Part shown: positions 1 to 7,266 of the stretch, one piece after another
Numbering within the stretch: the stretch's first letter is position 1
Layout of the letters: every line of letters starts with the position of its first letter
Source: JBDRGD01 sp043818095
GTDB lineage: Bacteria > Chloroflexota > Dehalococcoidia > Dehalococcoidales > RBG-16-60-22
DNA: 29,847 nucleotides
Assembly (NCBI GenBank): GCA_043818095.1
Contig: JBDRGD010000073.1
Span: 1 to 29,847 of the forward strand
Direction of reading: 5' to 3'
Made by a program: the position numbers and the translations under genes
Notes under the pieces: generated by a model
The model's database searches: none
Told to the model about the DNA's origin: nothing
The model's input: only the letters and a program-made list of their open reading frames with translations

Positions 1-1
1 C

Positions 2-850
2 ACGGAAGCAAAAATCCCCATTATCATCCAGCGTGATTACGACCTGCCCGCCTTCGTCGATGACAAAACACTGGTCATCGCCTCGAGCTATTCGGGAAAC
101 ACCGAAGAGACCCTCAACGCCTTCGAGCAGGCGCTCAAAACCGGGGCGAAAAAGCTGGTTCTCACCACCGGCGGTAAAATCAAAGAGATTGCCGAGGACT
201 GCGAAATCCCCGTCTGGACCATCACATATAAAGCCCAGCCCCGCGCCGCACTGGGCTACAGCTTTCTCCCCGTCCTCGGCTTCCTCCAGAAACTGGGCTT
301 CATCGGGGACAAGTCCGCCGAGGTCGACGAGATGCTCGAGATTCTCCCCGATTTGGGCCGGAGAATCGGCGCGGCGGTGCCCGCGGCGTCCAATCCCGCC
401 AAGCAGCTGGCGCAGGGCTTCTTCGACTGCCTGCCGGTGATTTACGGCGCCGGCGTCCTCGCCGAGGTCGCCCACCGTTGGAAGACGCAGATTAACGAGA
501 ACAGCAAGGCGTGGGCTTTTTACGAGATTTTCCCGGAGCTGAACCATAACGCCACCGTCGGCTTTCCCCTGCCCGAGGAAATCGTCAGCCGGGTGAGGGT
601 CGTCCTCCTGCGCGCCCCGTCCTTCCATCCCCGGGTGCAGCTGCGCTACCGCGTCACCTGCGAGCTGCTGGACCGCGCCGGGGTCAGTTATGACTTCGTC
701 GACGGGGAAGGCAAGGGCGCCCTGAGCCAGATGATGAGCCTGGTGCACTTCGGGGACATGGTCAGTTACTACCTGGCGCTCCTCTACCGCACCAACCCCT
801 CCCCCGTGGAAGTCATCGACTACCTGAAAGAGCAGCTGTCCCGCGGTTAA
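2..850 (+). CDS. Bifunctional phosphoglucose/phosphomannose isomerase, 3' part
   Basis: The reading frame is open from base 2, so the gene starts before the window; 282 residues and the stop are visible. The family interconverts glucose-6-phosphate or mannose-6-phosphate with fructose-6-phosphate in the cytoplasm. The sugar-isomerase (SIS) signature ASSYSGNTEET lies near the left edge, followed by PRAALGYSF. Further on, KTQINENSKAWAF and FPELNHNATVGF match the family's second SIS domain, with the Glu and His expected in catalysis. The end, FGDMVSYYLALLYRTNP, is also typical. An internal ATG at 332 begins in the middle of the domain and is not the true start. The gene converges on the ribosomal cluster across a shared terminator. 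Family assignment is firm; which sugar is preferred cannot be told. Confidence 0.9.
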   Translation, partial: TEAKIPIIIQRDYDLPAFVDDKTLVIASSYSGNTEETLNAFEQALKTGAKKLVLTTGGKIKEIAEDCEIPVWTITYKAQPRAALGYSFLPVLGFLQKLGFIGDKSAEVDEMLEILPDLGRRIGAAVPAASNPAKQLAQGFFDCLPVIYGAGVLAEVAHRWKTQINENSKAWAFYEIFPELNHNATVGFPLPEEIVSRVRVVLLRAPSFHPRVQLRYRVTCELLDRAGVSYDFVDGEGKGALSQMMSLVHFGDMVSYYLALLYRTNPSPVEVIDYLKEQLSRG

Positions 851-891
851 AAAGAAACGGCGCGGGTTTTTCGCCCGCGCCGTCTTTTGTT
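849..891. terminator. Bidirectional intrinsic terminator between the isomerase gene and rpsI
   Basis: A 10-bp perfect GC-rich stem (857-866 with 874-883, ACGGCGCGGG against CCCGCGCCGT) has a 7-base loop. It is followed on the + strand by CTTTTGTT and preceded by AAAAAGAA, which reads as a U-tract on the - strand. It can therefore end both convergent transcripts, including the long ribosomal-protein transcript. Confidence 0.88.
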
Positions 892-905
892 CTCCTGTCG
901 TCAGA

Positions 906-1301
906 TTAACGCTTGGTGTACTGCGGTGCCTTGCGCGCCCGGCGCAGACCGACTTTCTTCCGCTCCTTGACCCGCGCATCACGGGTCAGCAGCCCGTACT
1001 GGCGCAGCAGCGGCTTCAGGCGCTCGTCCGCGACCACCAGCGCCCGGGAGACCCCGTGAGAGACCGCCCCGCTCTGGCCGCTGACGCCGCCGCCCTCCAC
1101 CTTCACCACGGCGTTATACTTCCCCGCCGTCTCGGTGACCTGGAAAGGCTGTAAGATCACTCTCTGCTGTTCCAGAGAGGGAAAATACTCTTCAAGGGGA
1201 CGATTATTGATGATGAAAGCGCCGTTGCCGGGAAGCAGCTTTACCCTGGCGACCGCCTCCTTGCGCCTTCCCGTCCCGTAAAAATAAGCCTGCTTGTCCA
1301 T
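906..1301 (-). CDS. rpsI: 30S ribosomal protein S9
   Basis: S9 belongs to the small-subunit head, and its C-terminal tail reaches the P-site tRNA. The protein has 131 residues. It begins MDKQAYFYGTGRRKEAVARV and ends KAPQYTKR, both diagnostic; the final Lys-Arg is the tRNA-contacting tail. I chose the ATG at 1301 because GGAAAGGAG lies just upstream of it; the possible TTG at 1325 would place that ribosome-binding site inside the coding region and add eight residues foreign to the family. This is the last gene of the cluster, downstream of rplM as in most bacteria, and is followed by the terminator at 849-891. Confidence 0.97.
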   Translation of the reverse strand: MDKQAYFYGTGRRKEAVARVKLLPGNGAFIINNRPLEEYFPSLEQQRVILQPFQVTETAGKYNAVVKVEGGGVSGQSGAVSHGVSRALVVADERLKPLLRQYGLLTRDARVKERKKVGLRRARKAPQYTKR

Positions 1302-1337
1302 TGCTTTCTCCTTTCCTCGACCCAACTCTTATGTCAA

Positions 1338-1769
1338 CTACTTCTCCGCCGCTTCCGCCTGCAGCTGGGCCAGGTGCGGGTGTTCTGCGCCGGCATAGAC
1401 CCGCAGTTTCTTTATCATGGCGGCGCCCAGCCGGTTCCGGGGCAACATCCCCTTGACCGCATGCTCGATGATCCTCGTAGGGTCCTTCTGCTGCACCTTC
1501 TCCAGCGACGCCACCTTCATTCCCCCGGGATAACCGGAATGACGGTAATACAGTTTCTTGTGCTCTTTATCCCCGGTCACCTTGACCTGGGCCGCGTTCA
1601 CCACCACCACGTAGTCCCCCGTGTCCTGGTTGGGGGTAAAGATGGGCTTATGCTTGCCCATGAGCAGGCGGGCGATGTCCACCGCCATTCTCCCCAGAAT
1701 CTTCCCGGAGGCATCAATCAGGTGCCACTCGCGCTTGATGTCCCCCGCTTTCACGCTATAAGTCTTCAT
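1338..1769 (-). CDS. rplM: 50S ribosomal protein L13
   Basis: L13 is an early-assembly protein of the large subunit that binds 23S rRNA. The 143-residue length is normal. Recognisable segments are WHLIDASGKILGRMA near the N-terminus, GKHKPIFTPNQDTGDYVVVVNA and the GMLPRNRLG segment. The ATG at 1769 has GAGGAG eight bases upstream, and that site lies inside the 3' end of truA. The two reading frames overlap by 14 bases, so translation is probably coupled. With rpsI it forms the conserved L13-S9 pair, here joined to the end of the alpha operon. Confidence 0.97.
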   Translation of the reverse strand: MKTYSVKAGDIKREWHLIDASGKILGRMAVDIARLLMGKHKPIFTPNQDTGDYVVVVNAAQVKVTGDKEHKKLYYRHSGYPGGMKVASLEKVQQKDPTRIIEHAVKGMLPRNRLGAAMIKKLRVYAGAEHPHLAQLQAEAAEK

Positions 1770-2547
1770 GTCCTGTCTCCTCGCTCAACTCCGGCAGGGG
1801 CACCGCGTAATTCACCCGCCGCAGACGCAGCCCGCAGGCGGGAGCCCTGGGACCCCCTTTTCCCGGGGACCGGGCTTCCAGTATATCACCAAACTCCCCT
1901 ACCGTCATCCTGTGCTGCCCCACTTTCAGCAGCGAACCTACGATATTCCGTATCTGGTGGCGCAAAAAGGAGTCCGCCACCATGCTGAAGGTCACCACCA
2001 CCCCTTCCCGTTTCACGCCCGCCCGGTAGACCTCCTTTACCGGACTCCTCAGCGCCAGCTCGCTCTCCGGGACGAACGAGGCGAAATCCTGTTTCCCCGG
2101 CAGCAGCTGGCTCGCCGCATCCATCATCGCCTCGTCCAGGTCTCCGGAGACCCGGTAATATCTGCCCCGCCGCAGCGGCGCCCGCGTGGGGCTGTTATCA
2201 ATCCAGTACTCATATTCCCGGCTGACGGCGTCCCTCCGGACATTAAATCCCTCCGCCACCGGGTACGCCGCTTTCACGGCGATGTCCTCCGCCAGGTAGT
2301 GGTTCAGACCCCCGACAAAGGCCGTCAGCGGCACTGCCGCCTCCGTCCGGAAGCTGACCACCTGTTCCTCGGCATGCACCCCGGCGTCCGTCCGGCTGGC
2401 GGCCATCACCCGGCGCTTTTCCCCGGTCAACCGGTAGAGCGCCGCTTCCAGCGCTCCCTGCACCGTGGGTTGCCCTACCTGCAGCTGGAAGCCAGAGTAA
2501 TCGCTCCCGTCATATTCCACCACCAGGACAATCTTGCGGACTGCCAA
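1756..2547 (-). CDS. truA: tRNA pseudouridine(38-40) synthase TruA
   Basis: TruA isomerises uridines 38-40 in the anticodon stem-loop of many tRNAs. The 263-residue protein starts with VVEYDGSDYSGFQ, the usual N-terminal strand. It carries the catalytic motif SRTDAGVHA at residues 51-59, with Asp54 the expected nucleophile. The later segment DSFLRHQIRNIVGSLLKVG matches the conserved second half. The start is taken as TTG at 2547; the SD there is weak (AGGAC about ten bases upstream), but no later start keeps the first beta strand. It lies between rplQ and rplM, a common position, and overlaps rplM by 14 bases. Confidence 0.95.
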   Translation of the reverse strand: MAVRKIVLVVEYDGSDYSGFQLQVGQPTVQGALEAALYRLTGEKRRVMAASRTDAGVHAEEQVVSFRTEAAVPLTAFVGGLNHYLAEDIAVKAAYPVAEGFNVRRDAVSREYEYWIDNSPTRAPLRRGRYYRVSGDLDEAMMDAASQLLPGKQDFASFVPESELALRSPVKEVYRAGVKREGVVVTFSMVADSFLRHQIRNIVGSLLKVGQHRMTVGEFGDILEARSPGKGGPRAPACGLRLRRVNYAVPLPELSEETGHEDL

Positions 2548-2571
2548 AGCTGCCGTCCTGCGTCCGGCGGG

Positions 2572-2925
2572 TTACTCTACCAGCTCCAGTTTCACCTTGA
2601 GCGCACCGTCACCCGGCCGGTATCCCAGCTTGACGATGCGGGTATAGCCCCCGGGGCGCTCCTTATAGCGGGGCGCCACATCCGCGAATAGCTTCTCCGT
2701 GACCTTCTCGTCATAAATATAAGACAGCGCCTGGCGGTAGTTATGCAGGCCGCCCTTCTTGCCCAGGGTAATGACGCGCTCCGCCAGGGGCTTCACTGCT
2801 TTTGCCTTGGCTTCCGTGGTCACTATCTTGCCGTGGTCCAGCAGGTCCGTCACCAGATTACGGTAAAGCGCCTTCCGGTGCTCCGAGGTCCTGTCCAGTT
2901 TTTTCCCGGCAATACGGTGTCTCAT
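2572..2925 (-). CDS. rplQ: 50S ribosomal protein L17
   Basis: L17 is a large-subunit protein near the peptide exit tunnel. This copy is 117 residues, the standard short bacterial form. It opens MRHRIAGKKLDRTSEHRKAL, close to textbook L17, and contains RNLVTDLLDHGKIVTTEAKAK. The ATG overlaps the rpoA stop in an ATGA arrangement (4 bases), the normal coupled rpoA-rplQ junction of the alpha operon. Confidence 0.97.
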   Translation of the reverse strand: MRHRIAGKKLDRTSEHRKALYRNLVTDLLDHGKIVTTEAKAKAVKPLAERVITLGKKGGLHNYRQALSYIYDEKVTEKLFADVAPRYKERPGGYTRIVKLGYRPGDGALKVKLELVE

Positions 2926-4007
2926 GACACTTCTTCTCCAGATTCAGATTCAGATTCAGTTTCACCAGGTTCGGATTCGGGCTCGCCCCCGGTTGCGGGC
3001 TCTTCCGCCTCCGCCGTGGCGGTGGCTCCCGCTTTCTTGGCTGACTTTTCGGGATTATCGCCCTCCTCGACCTCCGCCGAGGCGTTCAGGGACAGCCCCA
3101 TGCCCTCCAGCTTCTCCTCGATTTCCAGGAAGGATTTCTGCCCGAAGTTACGCAGCTTCAGGAGCTCCTTGGCGCCCTTGCCGATGAGCTCTCCGACGGT
3201 AGCGATGTTGGAGCGCCGCAGGCAGTTCATGGTGCGCACGGAGAGGTCCAGCTGCTCCACGGGCATGTTGTACTTCTCGTCCGGGATTGACATCCGGATG
3301 AGCCGCTCCTCTTCCTTCATCTGGGAGACCTTGGCATAGTCCACGAAGGGTGTCAGCTGCTCGATAAGAATCGTCGCACCCTGGCTCACCGCATCCACCG
3401 GAGATATCGTTCCGTCCGTCCAGACCTCCAGGGTCAGCTTTTCCCGGCTGGTCTCCTGGCCGAAATGCACCTTCGACACGTTATAATTGACTTTCCGGAT
3501 GGGCGTGAAAATAGCGTCCACCGGAATCGTGCCCACCGGCATATCATTGCTGGATACCGCCGTCTGGTAGCCCACGCCCAGCTCCACCTCAAACTCCACG
3601 TACAGCTTGGCCTTCGGGGAGCTGAGGGTTACCAGGCAAAGCTCGGGATTGGCGATTTCAAAGTCCGCCGAGGGCTTGATGTCCGCCGCGCTGACCTTCC
3701 CGTCTCCCTGGACCTCGAGAACGAGATTACCGGGCCGCCCGGTAATCGGCTTCAAGCGCAGTTCCTTGACGTTCAGCAGGAACTCCATGACGTCCTCTTT
3801 GGCTTCCGGTAAAACGGAAAACTCGTGCTGGATGCCGTCCACCTTCACCCTGGTCACCGCGGCCCCCGGCAGAAATCCCAGCAGCGCCCGGCGCAGCGAG
3901 TTACCCAGCGTCACCCCGAATCCCGTCTCCAGTGGCTCGGCGACGAATCTCCCGTAGTTATCAACGGACTCGACACAATCAATGTTAGGGACAACTAGTC
4001 GCGACAA
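2922..4007 (-). CDS. rpoA: DNA-directed RNA polymerase subunit alpha
   Basis: Alpha dimerises to start RNA polymerase assembly and contacts UP elements and activators. The N-terminal domain (about 1-230) has GVTLGNSLRRALLGFLPGAAV. The C-terminal domain (about 249-308) has DLSVRTMNCLRRSNIATVGEL; Arg258 matches E. coli Arg265, the DNA contact. After it come about 53 extra residues rich in Glu, Ser and Ala, ending in a Glu-Ser repeat encoded by a short hexanucleotide repeat. The start is a TTG at 4007 with a near-perfect AGGAGGT eight bases before it. Length is 361 residues, against about 320-330 in most bacteria, because of this acidic tail. Confidence 0.97.
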   Translation of the reverse strand: MSRLVVPNIDCVESVDNYGRFVAEPLETGFGVTLGNSLRRALLGFLPGAAVTRVKVDGIQHEFSVLPEAKEDVMEFLLNVKELRLKPITGRPGNLVLEVQGDGKVSAADIKPSADFEIANPELCLVTLSSPKAKLYVEFEVELGVGYQTAVSSNDMPVGTIPVDAIFTPIRKVNYNVSKVHFGQETSREKLTLEVWTDGTISPVDAVSQGATILIEQLTPFVDYAKVSQMKEEERLIRMSIPDEKYNMPVEQLDLSVRTMNCLRRSNIATVGELIGKGAKELLKLRNFGQKSFLEIEEKLEGMGLSLNASAEVEEGDNPEKSAKKAGATATAEAEEPATGGEPESEPGETESESESGEEVS

Positions 4008-4045
4008 AACAAGCCACCTCCTCTTTTCTTAACCTTTACCCGCAA

Positions 4046-4675
4046 TTACCTGGAATAGTGCTCGACGATGGCTTTACCATCGAACTTGACTTCCGCATCC
4101 TCGATGGTCGGCAGGGAAATGACCCGGCCCACCAGCGTCTGCCGGTCCAGGCTCAGCCAGTTCGCCACCGTTTTGCCGCCGATATTTTCGGCAAGCACCT
4201 TGTAATATTCCGTCTTGGTGCTGCCTTCCCGCCAGCGGATTTCATCCCCTTCCTTGACCCAGCAGGAAGGGATGTTGGTCTTGCGTCCGTTCAGCAGGAA
4301 ATGCCCGTGACGCACCAGCTGGCGCGCCTGGGGACGGGAGTCCGCAAAGCCGAGGCGGTAAATCACGTTGTCCAGACGCCGCTCCAGGAGCACCGCCAGG
4401 TTATCACCGGTAATCCCCGCCTGCCGCTCCGCCAGCGCAAAGAAACGCCGGAACTGGCGCTCCAGCAGCCCGTAGGTGTAGCGTGCTTTCTGCTTCTCCC
4501 GCAGCTGAAGGCCGCGGTCGGAAATCCTCGGGCGCCGCCGGGTCATCCCCTGTCCCGGGGGCTTGGGGCGTTTTTCCACGCCGCACTTGGGCGTGAAACA
4601 GCGGTCACCCTTCAGAAACAGCTTGGTCCCGCTGCGCCGGCACAGCCGGCAGACCGCATCCGTATATCTCGCCAT
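4046..4675 (-). CDS. rpsD: 30S ribosomal protein S4, zinc-binding form
   Basis: S4 nucleates assembly of the 16S rRNA 5' domain and in some bacteria represses the alpha operon. The protein is 209 residues. Cys9, Cys12, Cys26 and Cys31 form the zinc site of the C+ type of S4. The S4 RNA-binding domain is visible as RRLDNVIYRLGFADSRPQARQ and RHGHFLLNGRKTNIPS. It follows rpsK with only two bases between stop and start, and precedes rpoA, the standard alpha-operon order. Whether it autoregulates here cannot be seen. Confidence 0.97.
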   Translation of the reverse strand: MARYTDAVCRLCRRSGTKLFLKGDRCFTPKCGVEKRPKPPGQGMTRRRPRISDRGLQLREKQKARYTYGLLERQFRRFFALAERQAGITGDNLAVLLERRLDNVIYRLGFADSRPQARQLVRHGHFLLNGRKTNIPSCWVKEGDEIRWREGSTKTEYYKVLAENIGGKTVANWLSLDRQTLVGRVISLPTIEDAEVKFDGKAIVEHYSR

Positions 4676-4677
4676 AT

Positions 4678-5070
4678 TTACACCCTTCTCCGCTTGGGCG
4701 GGCGGCAGCCGTTGTGCGGCACGGGGGTAACGTCCCGTATGCCGGTGATGTAGAGGCCGGAACTCTGCAAAGAACGGATAGCGGCTTCACGCCCGCTGCC
4801 CGGTCCTTTCACGTAGACCTCCACCTGCCGCAAGCCGTGCACCATCGCCTTCCGGGCGGCATCGCGGGCGGCAAGCTGGGCGGCGTAAGGCGTCCCCTTC
4901 CGCGAGCCCTTGAAACCGGATGTGCCGGAACTGCCCCAGGCGATGACGTTCCCTTCGGAGTCGGTGAGCGTCACGACGGTATTATTGAAGGTAGACTGGA
5001 TATAAGCCCGGCCCACCGGAATCGATTTCCGTTCTCTTTTCCGCGTTTTTGCTCGCTTCTTCTGTGCCAT
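4678..5070 (-). CDS. rpsK: 30S ribosomal protein S11
   Basis: S11 sits in the small-subunit platform near the E site and mRNA exit. It has 130 residues, the usual length. The Lys/Arg-rich N-terminus is followed by IQSTFNNTVVTLTD, GTPYAAQLAA and the C-terminal PVPHNGCRPPKRRRV, all hallmarks. The ATG has AGGAGGGAAC directly upstream. It lies between rpsM and rpsD. Confidence 0.98.
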   Translation of the reverse strand: MAQKKRAKTRKRERKSIPVGRAYIQSTFNNTVVTLTDSEGNVIAWGSSGTSGFKGSRKGTPYAAQLAARDAARKAMVHGLRQVEVYVKGPGSGREAAIRSLQSSGLYITGIRDVTPVPHNGCRPPKRRRV

Positions 5071-5097
5071 AGTTCCCTCCTAAACGGTTATCCCGGC

Positions 5098-5487
5098 TTA
5101 CTTCTTCGCCATGCCGCGCCTCTGGCCCCTGCCCGCCACGGTCTTGCGCGTGCCGCGCTTGGTGCGGGCATTGGTGCGGGTGCGCTGCCCGTGTGCCGGA
5201 AGGCTGCGGCGGTGCCGGGAACCCCGGTAACTGCCAATCTCCACCAGACGCTTGATGTTGAAGTTAATCTCTTTCCGCAGGTCGCCTTCTATCCGGTACT
5301 GCTTGTCAATGATTTCCCGGAGCTTGTTAATCTCCTCCTCGCTGAGGCTGCTGACCTTGGCATCGTGGGCTACCCCCGCGCTATCCAGTATCTTCCGACT
5401 GGTCGCCGGCCCGATGCCGTAGATATACTGCAGGGAAACCCAGGCCTGCTTGTTTCCCGGAATATCAACGCCCGAAATACGTGCCAT
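5098..5487 (-). CDS. rpsM: 30S ribosomal protein S13
   Basis: S13 lies in the 30S head, forms bridges to the large subunit and contacts the P-site tRNA with its basic tail. It has 129 residues. MARISGVDIPGNKQ, the YIYGIG helix-hairpin element, GSYRGSRHRRSLPAHGQRT and NARTKRG are diagnostic. The ATG follows AAGGAGG, an almost perfect ribosome-binding site. It sits downstream of rpmJ and upstream of rpsK. Confidence 0.98.
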   Translation of the reverse strand: MARISGVDIPGNKQAWVSLQYIYGIGPATSRKILDSAGVAHDAKVSSLSEEEINKLREIIDKQYRIEGDLRKEINFNIKRLVEIGSYRGSRHRRSLPAHGQRTRTNARTKRGTRKTVAGRGQRRGMAKK

Positions 5488-5506
5488 CTTCTGCCTCCTT
5501 GCGCTC

Positions 5507-5620
5507 CTAACCCTGCCGCTGCTTATGCTTCGGATTGGAGCAGATAACCCTCATCACGCCCCGCCGCTTGACTATTTTACATTTTTCGCACATCGTTTTC
5601 ACAGAAGCCCGGACCTTCAT
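5507..5620 (-). CDS. rpmJ: 50S ribosomal protein L36, zinc-binding form
   Basis: This 37-residue gene was found by reading the gap between rpsM and infA. L36 is the smallest large-subunit protein and is needed for late 23S rRNA folding. The protein begins MKVRASVKTMCEKCKIVKR and has Cys11, Cys14, Cys27 and His32, the complete zinc ribbon of the C+ form. A GAGGGGGA ribosome-binding site lies seven bases before the ATG. The order infA-rpmJ-rpsM is the usual one. Confidence 0.97.
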   Translation of the reverse strand: MKVRASVKTMCEKCKIVKRRGVMRVICSNPKHKQRQG

Positions 5621-5634
5621 CGCTCATCCCCCTC

Positions 5635-5853
5635 TTACTTGAACCGGTAGGTAATCCGCCCCCGATTGAGGTCATACGGTGAGAGTTCAATCAGCACCTT
5701 GTCCCCGGGCAGGATACGGATGTAGTGGATGCGCATCTTACCCGAGATGTGCGCCAGCACCTCATGCTTCGTGGGGAGCTCTACCCGGAACATCGCGTTG
5801 GGCAACGCTTCCACCACTGTGCCCTCGACCTCAATCGCCTCTTTTTTAGGCAT
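5635..5853 (-). CDS. infA: Translation initiation factor IF-1
   Basis: IF-1 occupies the A site during initiation and supports IF-2 and IF-3. At 72 residues it has the exact family length. It is a single OB fold: IEVEGTVVEALPNAMFRVEL, then GKMRIHYIRILPGDKV and SPYDLNRGRITYRFK. The start codon lies inside the 3' end of map (8-base overlap), with AGAGGGG upstream, so it is probably coupled to map. Confidence 0.98.
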   Translation of the reverse strand: MPKKEAIEVEGTVVEALPNAMFRVELPTKHEVLAHISGKMRIHYIRILPGDKVLIELSPYDLNRGRITYRFK

Positions 5854-6604
5854 AAACCCCTCTGGTCAACACCTCCGGCTCCTCGTCAGTTATCGCAATC
5901 GTATGCTCGAAATGCGCGGAAAGACTGCCGTCCGCCGTCCTTACCGTCCAGCGGTCCGCCTCCACCCGCGTATGCCAGTCCCCTGCGTTGAGCATCGGCT
6001 CCAGCGCCAGGGTCATTCCTTTCGCCAGTACCGGCCCCGTGCCCGGCGTACCGAAATTAGGCACCTGGGGCTCCTCATGCATCTCCCGCCCGATGCCGTG
6101 CCCGGTGTATTCCCGGACCACGGAAAATCCGCGGGACTCCGCGTAACGCTGTATCGCCACGGAGACGTCACCCAGCCCCGTGCCGGGACGGGCGGCGGCA
6201 ATGCCCGCCTGCAGCGCCCCGCGCGCGGCCGCGACGAGCTTTACCGCCGGGGCACTGGTTTTACCCACCGCCACGGTCACCGCCGCGTCGCCGTGAAAGC
6301 CCTGATAAATCGCGCCGAAATCCAGCGAGATAATATCGCCCTCCTCGATTACCCGGTCTCCCGGTATCCCGTGCACAATCTCGTCATTGATTGAGGCGCA
6401 GATGCTGGCGGGAAAGCCGTGGTAGCCCTTGAAAGACGGCACCGCATCCAGCTTCCTCACCTCCTGCTCCGCAATCGTGTCCAGTTCCCGGGTCTTCATT
6501 CCCGGTCTCAGTTTTTTCACCATCGTGTCCAGTACCCGGGCGACTATCTGTCCCGCCCGCCGCATGGCGGCAATCTCCTCCGGAGACTTGATGATAATCC
6601 CCAT
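5846..6604 (-). CDS. map: Type I methionine aminopeptidase
   Basis: This enzyme removes the initiator methionine from nascent proteins. The 252-residue protein is the short type Ia form without an N-terminal zinc finger. The two-metal site is complete: Asp95 (SLDFGA), Asp106 (HGDAAVTV), His169 (GHGIGREMHEEP), Glu202 (ALEPM) and Glu233 (HFEHT). His78 in IVHGIPG matches the substrate-binding His. It lies three bases downstream of adk and overlaps infA by eight bases; the secY-adk-map-infA block is the usual end of the spc operon. Confidence 0.97.
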   Translation of the reverse strand: MGIIIKSPEEIAAMRRAGQIVARVLDTMVKKLRPGMKTRELDTIAEQEVRKLDAVPSFKGYHGFPASICASINDEIVHGIPGDRVIEEGDIISLDFGAIYQGFHGDAAVTVAVGKTSAPAVKLVAAARGALQAGIAAARPGTGLGDVSVAIQRYAESRGFSVVREYTGHGIGREMHEEPQVPNFGTPGTGPVLAKGMTLALEPMLNAGDWHTRVEADRWTVRTADGSLSAHFEHTIAITDEEPEVLTRGVYA

Positions 6605-6607
6605 GCC

Positions 6608-7258
6608 TTACCGGTTCTCCGGCAGGGCGGCGGCAATGCGCTGCCCCACCCCGGCCACCGTGCCCACGCCGTCTACCTCCACCAGTTTCCCGGCCTTCCG
6701 ATAATAATCAATCAGCGGCGCGGTCTCGGAGAAGTACACCTTGAGCCTCTCCCGCACCGTTTCCACCTTATCATCGGCGCGCTGGTAAAGCTCGCCGCCG
6801 CACCGGTCGCACTCGCCGGGCGTTTTCGGCGGTGAGTCCACCTCGTGGTAGGGCGCCTGGCAGTTGCGGCAAATCCAGCGCCCGCTCAGCCGTTTCAGCA
6901 GCTCCGCTTCGGCCACGGCGATGTAGACCACCCGGTCGATCGCCTTGCCCTGGCTCTTCAGCGCCGTGTCCAACGCCTGCGCCTGCTCCAGGGTCCGCGG
7001 AAAGCCGTCCAGCACCGCCCCCCGGGCGCAGTCGGGTTTCGCCAGCCTCTCCAGCACCATTTTTACGGTAATATCGTTCGGGACCAGCTGTCCCTTTTCC
7101 ATATAAGACTGGGCCTGCCGGCCCAGCGGCGTTTTTTCCGCCAGCGCCTTCCGGAAGAGATCGCCGGAGGCCACCTGTACCACTCCCAGCCTCTCCGCCA
7201 GGTTTACCGCCTGGGTACCTTTCCCGGCTCCGGGCGCACCCAAAAGAACAAGATACAC
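6608..7258 (-). CDS. adk: Adenylate kinase with zinc-type LID
   Basis: The enzyme catalyses ATP + AMP to 2 ADP. The 216-residue long form starts with the P-loop GAPGAGKGT (residues 7-15) and has DGFPRTLEQA, the AMP and nucleotide-binding element. The LID domain carries Cys130, Cys133, Cys150 and Cys153 in a C-X2-C...C-X2-C zinc site, as in many Gram-positive and thermophilic enzymes. The start is GTG at 7258, with AGGGGG in the preceding bases next to the secY stop codon. It sits between secY and map. Confidence 0.97.
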   Translation of the reverse strand: MYLVLLGAPGAGKGTQAVNLAERLGVVQVASGDLFRKALAEKTPLGRQAQSYMEKGQLVPNDITVKMVLERLAKPDCARGAVLDGFPRTLEQAQALDTALKSQGKAIDRVVYIAVAEAELLKRLSGRWICRNCQAPYHEVDSPPKTPGECDRCGGELYQRADDKVETVRERLKVYFSETAPLIDYYRKAGKLVEVDGVGTVAGVGQRIAAALPENR

Positions 7259-7266
7259 GCTGCCCC

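Noticed and set aside
1302..1325. N-terminal extension of S9 from a TTG at 1325
   Set aside because: It would place the ribosome-binding site within the gene; the ATG at 1301 matches the family start.
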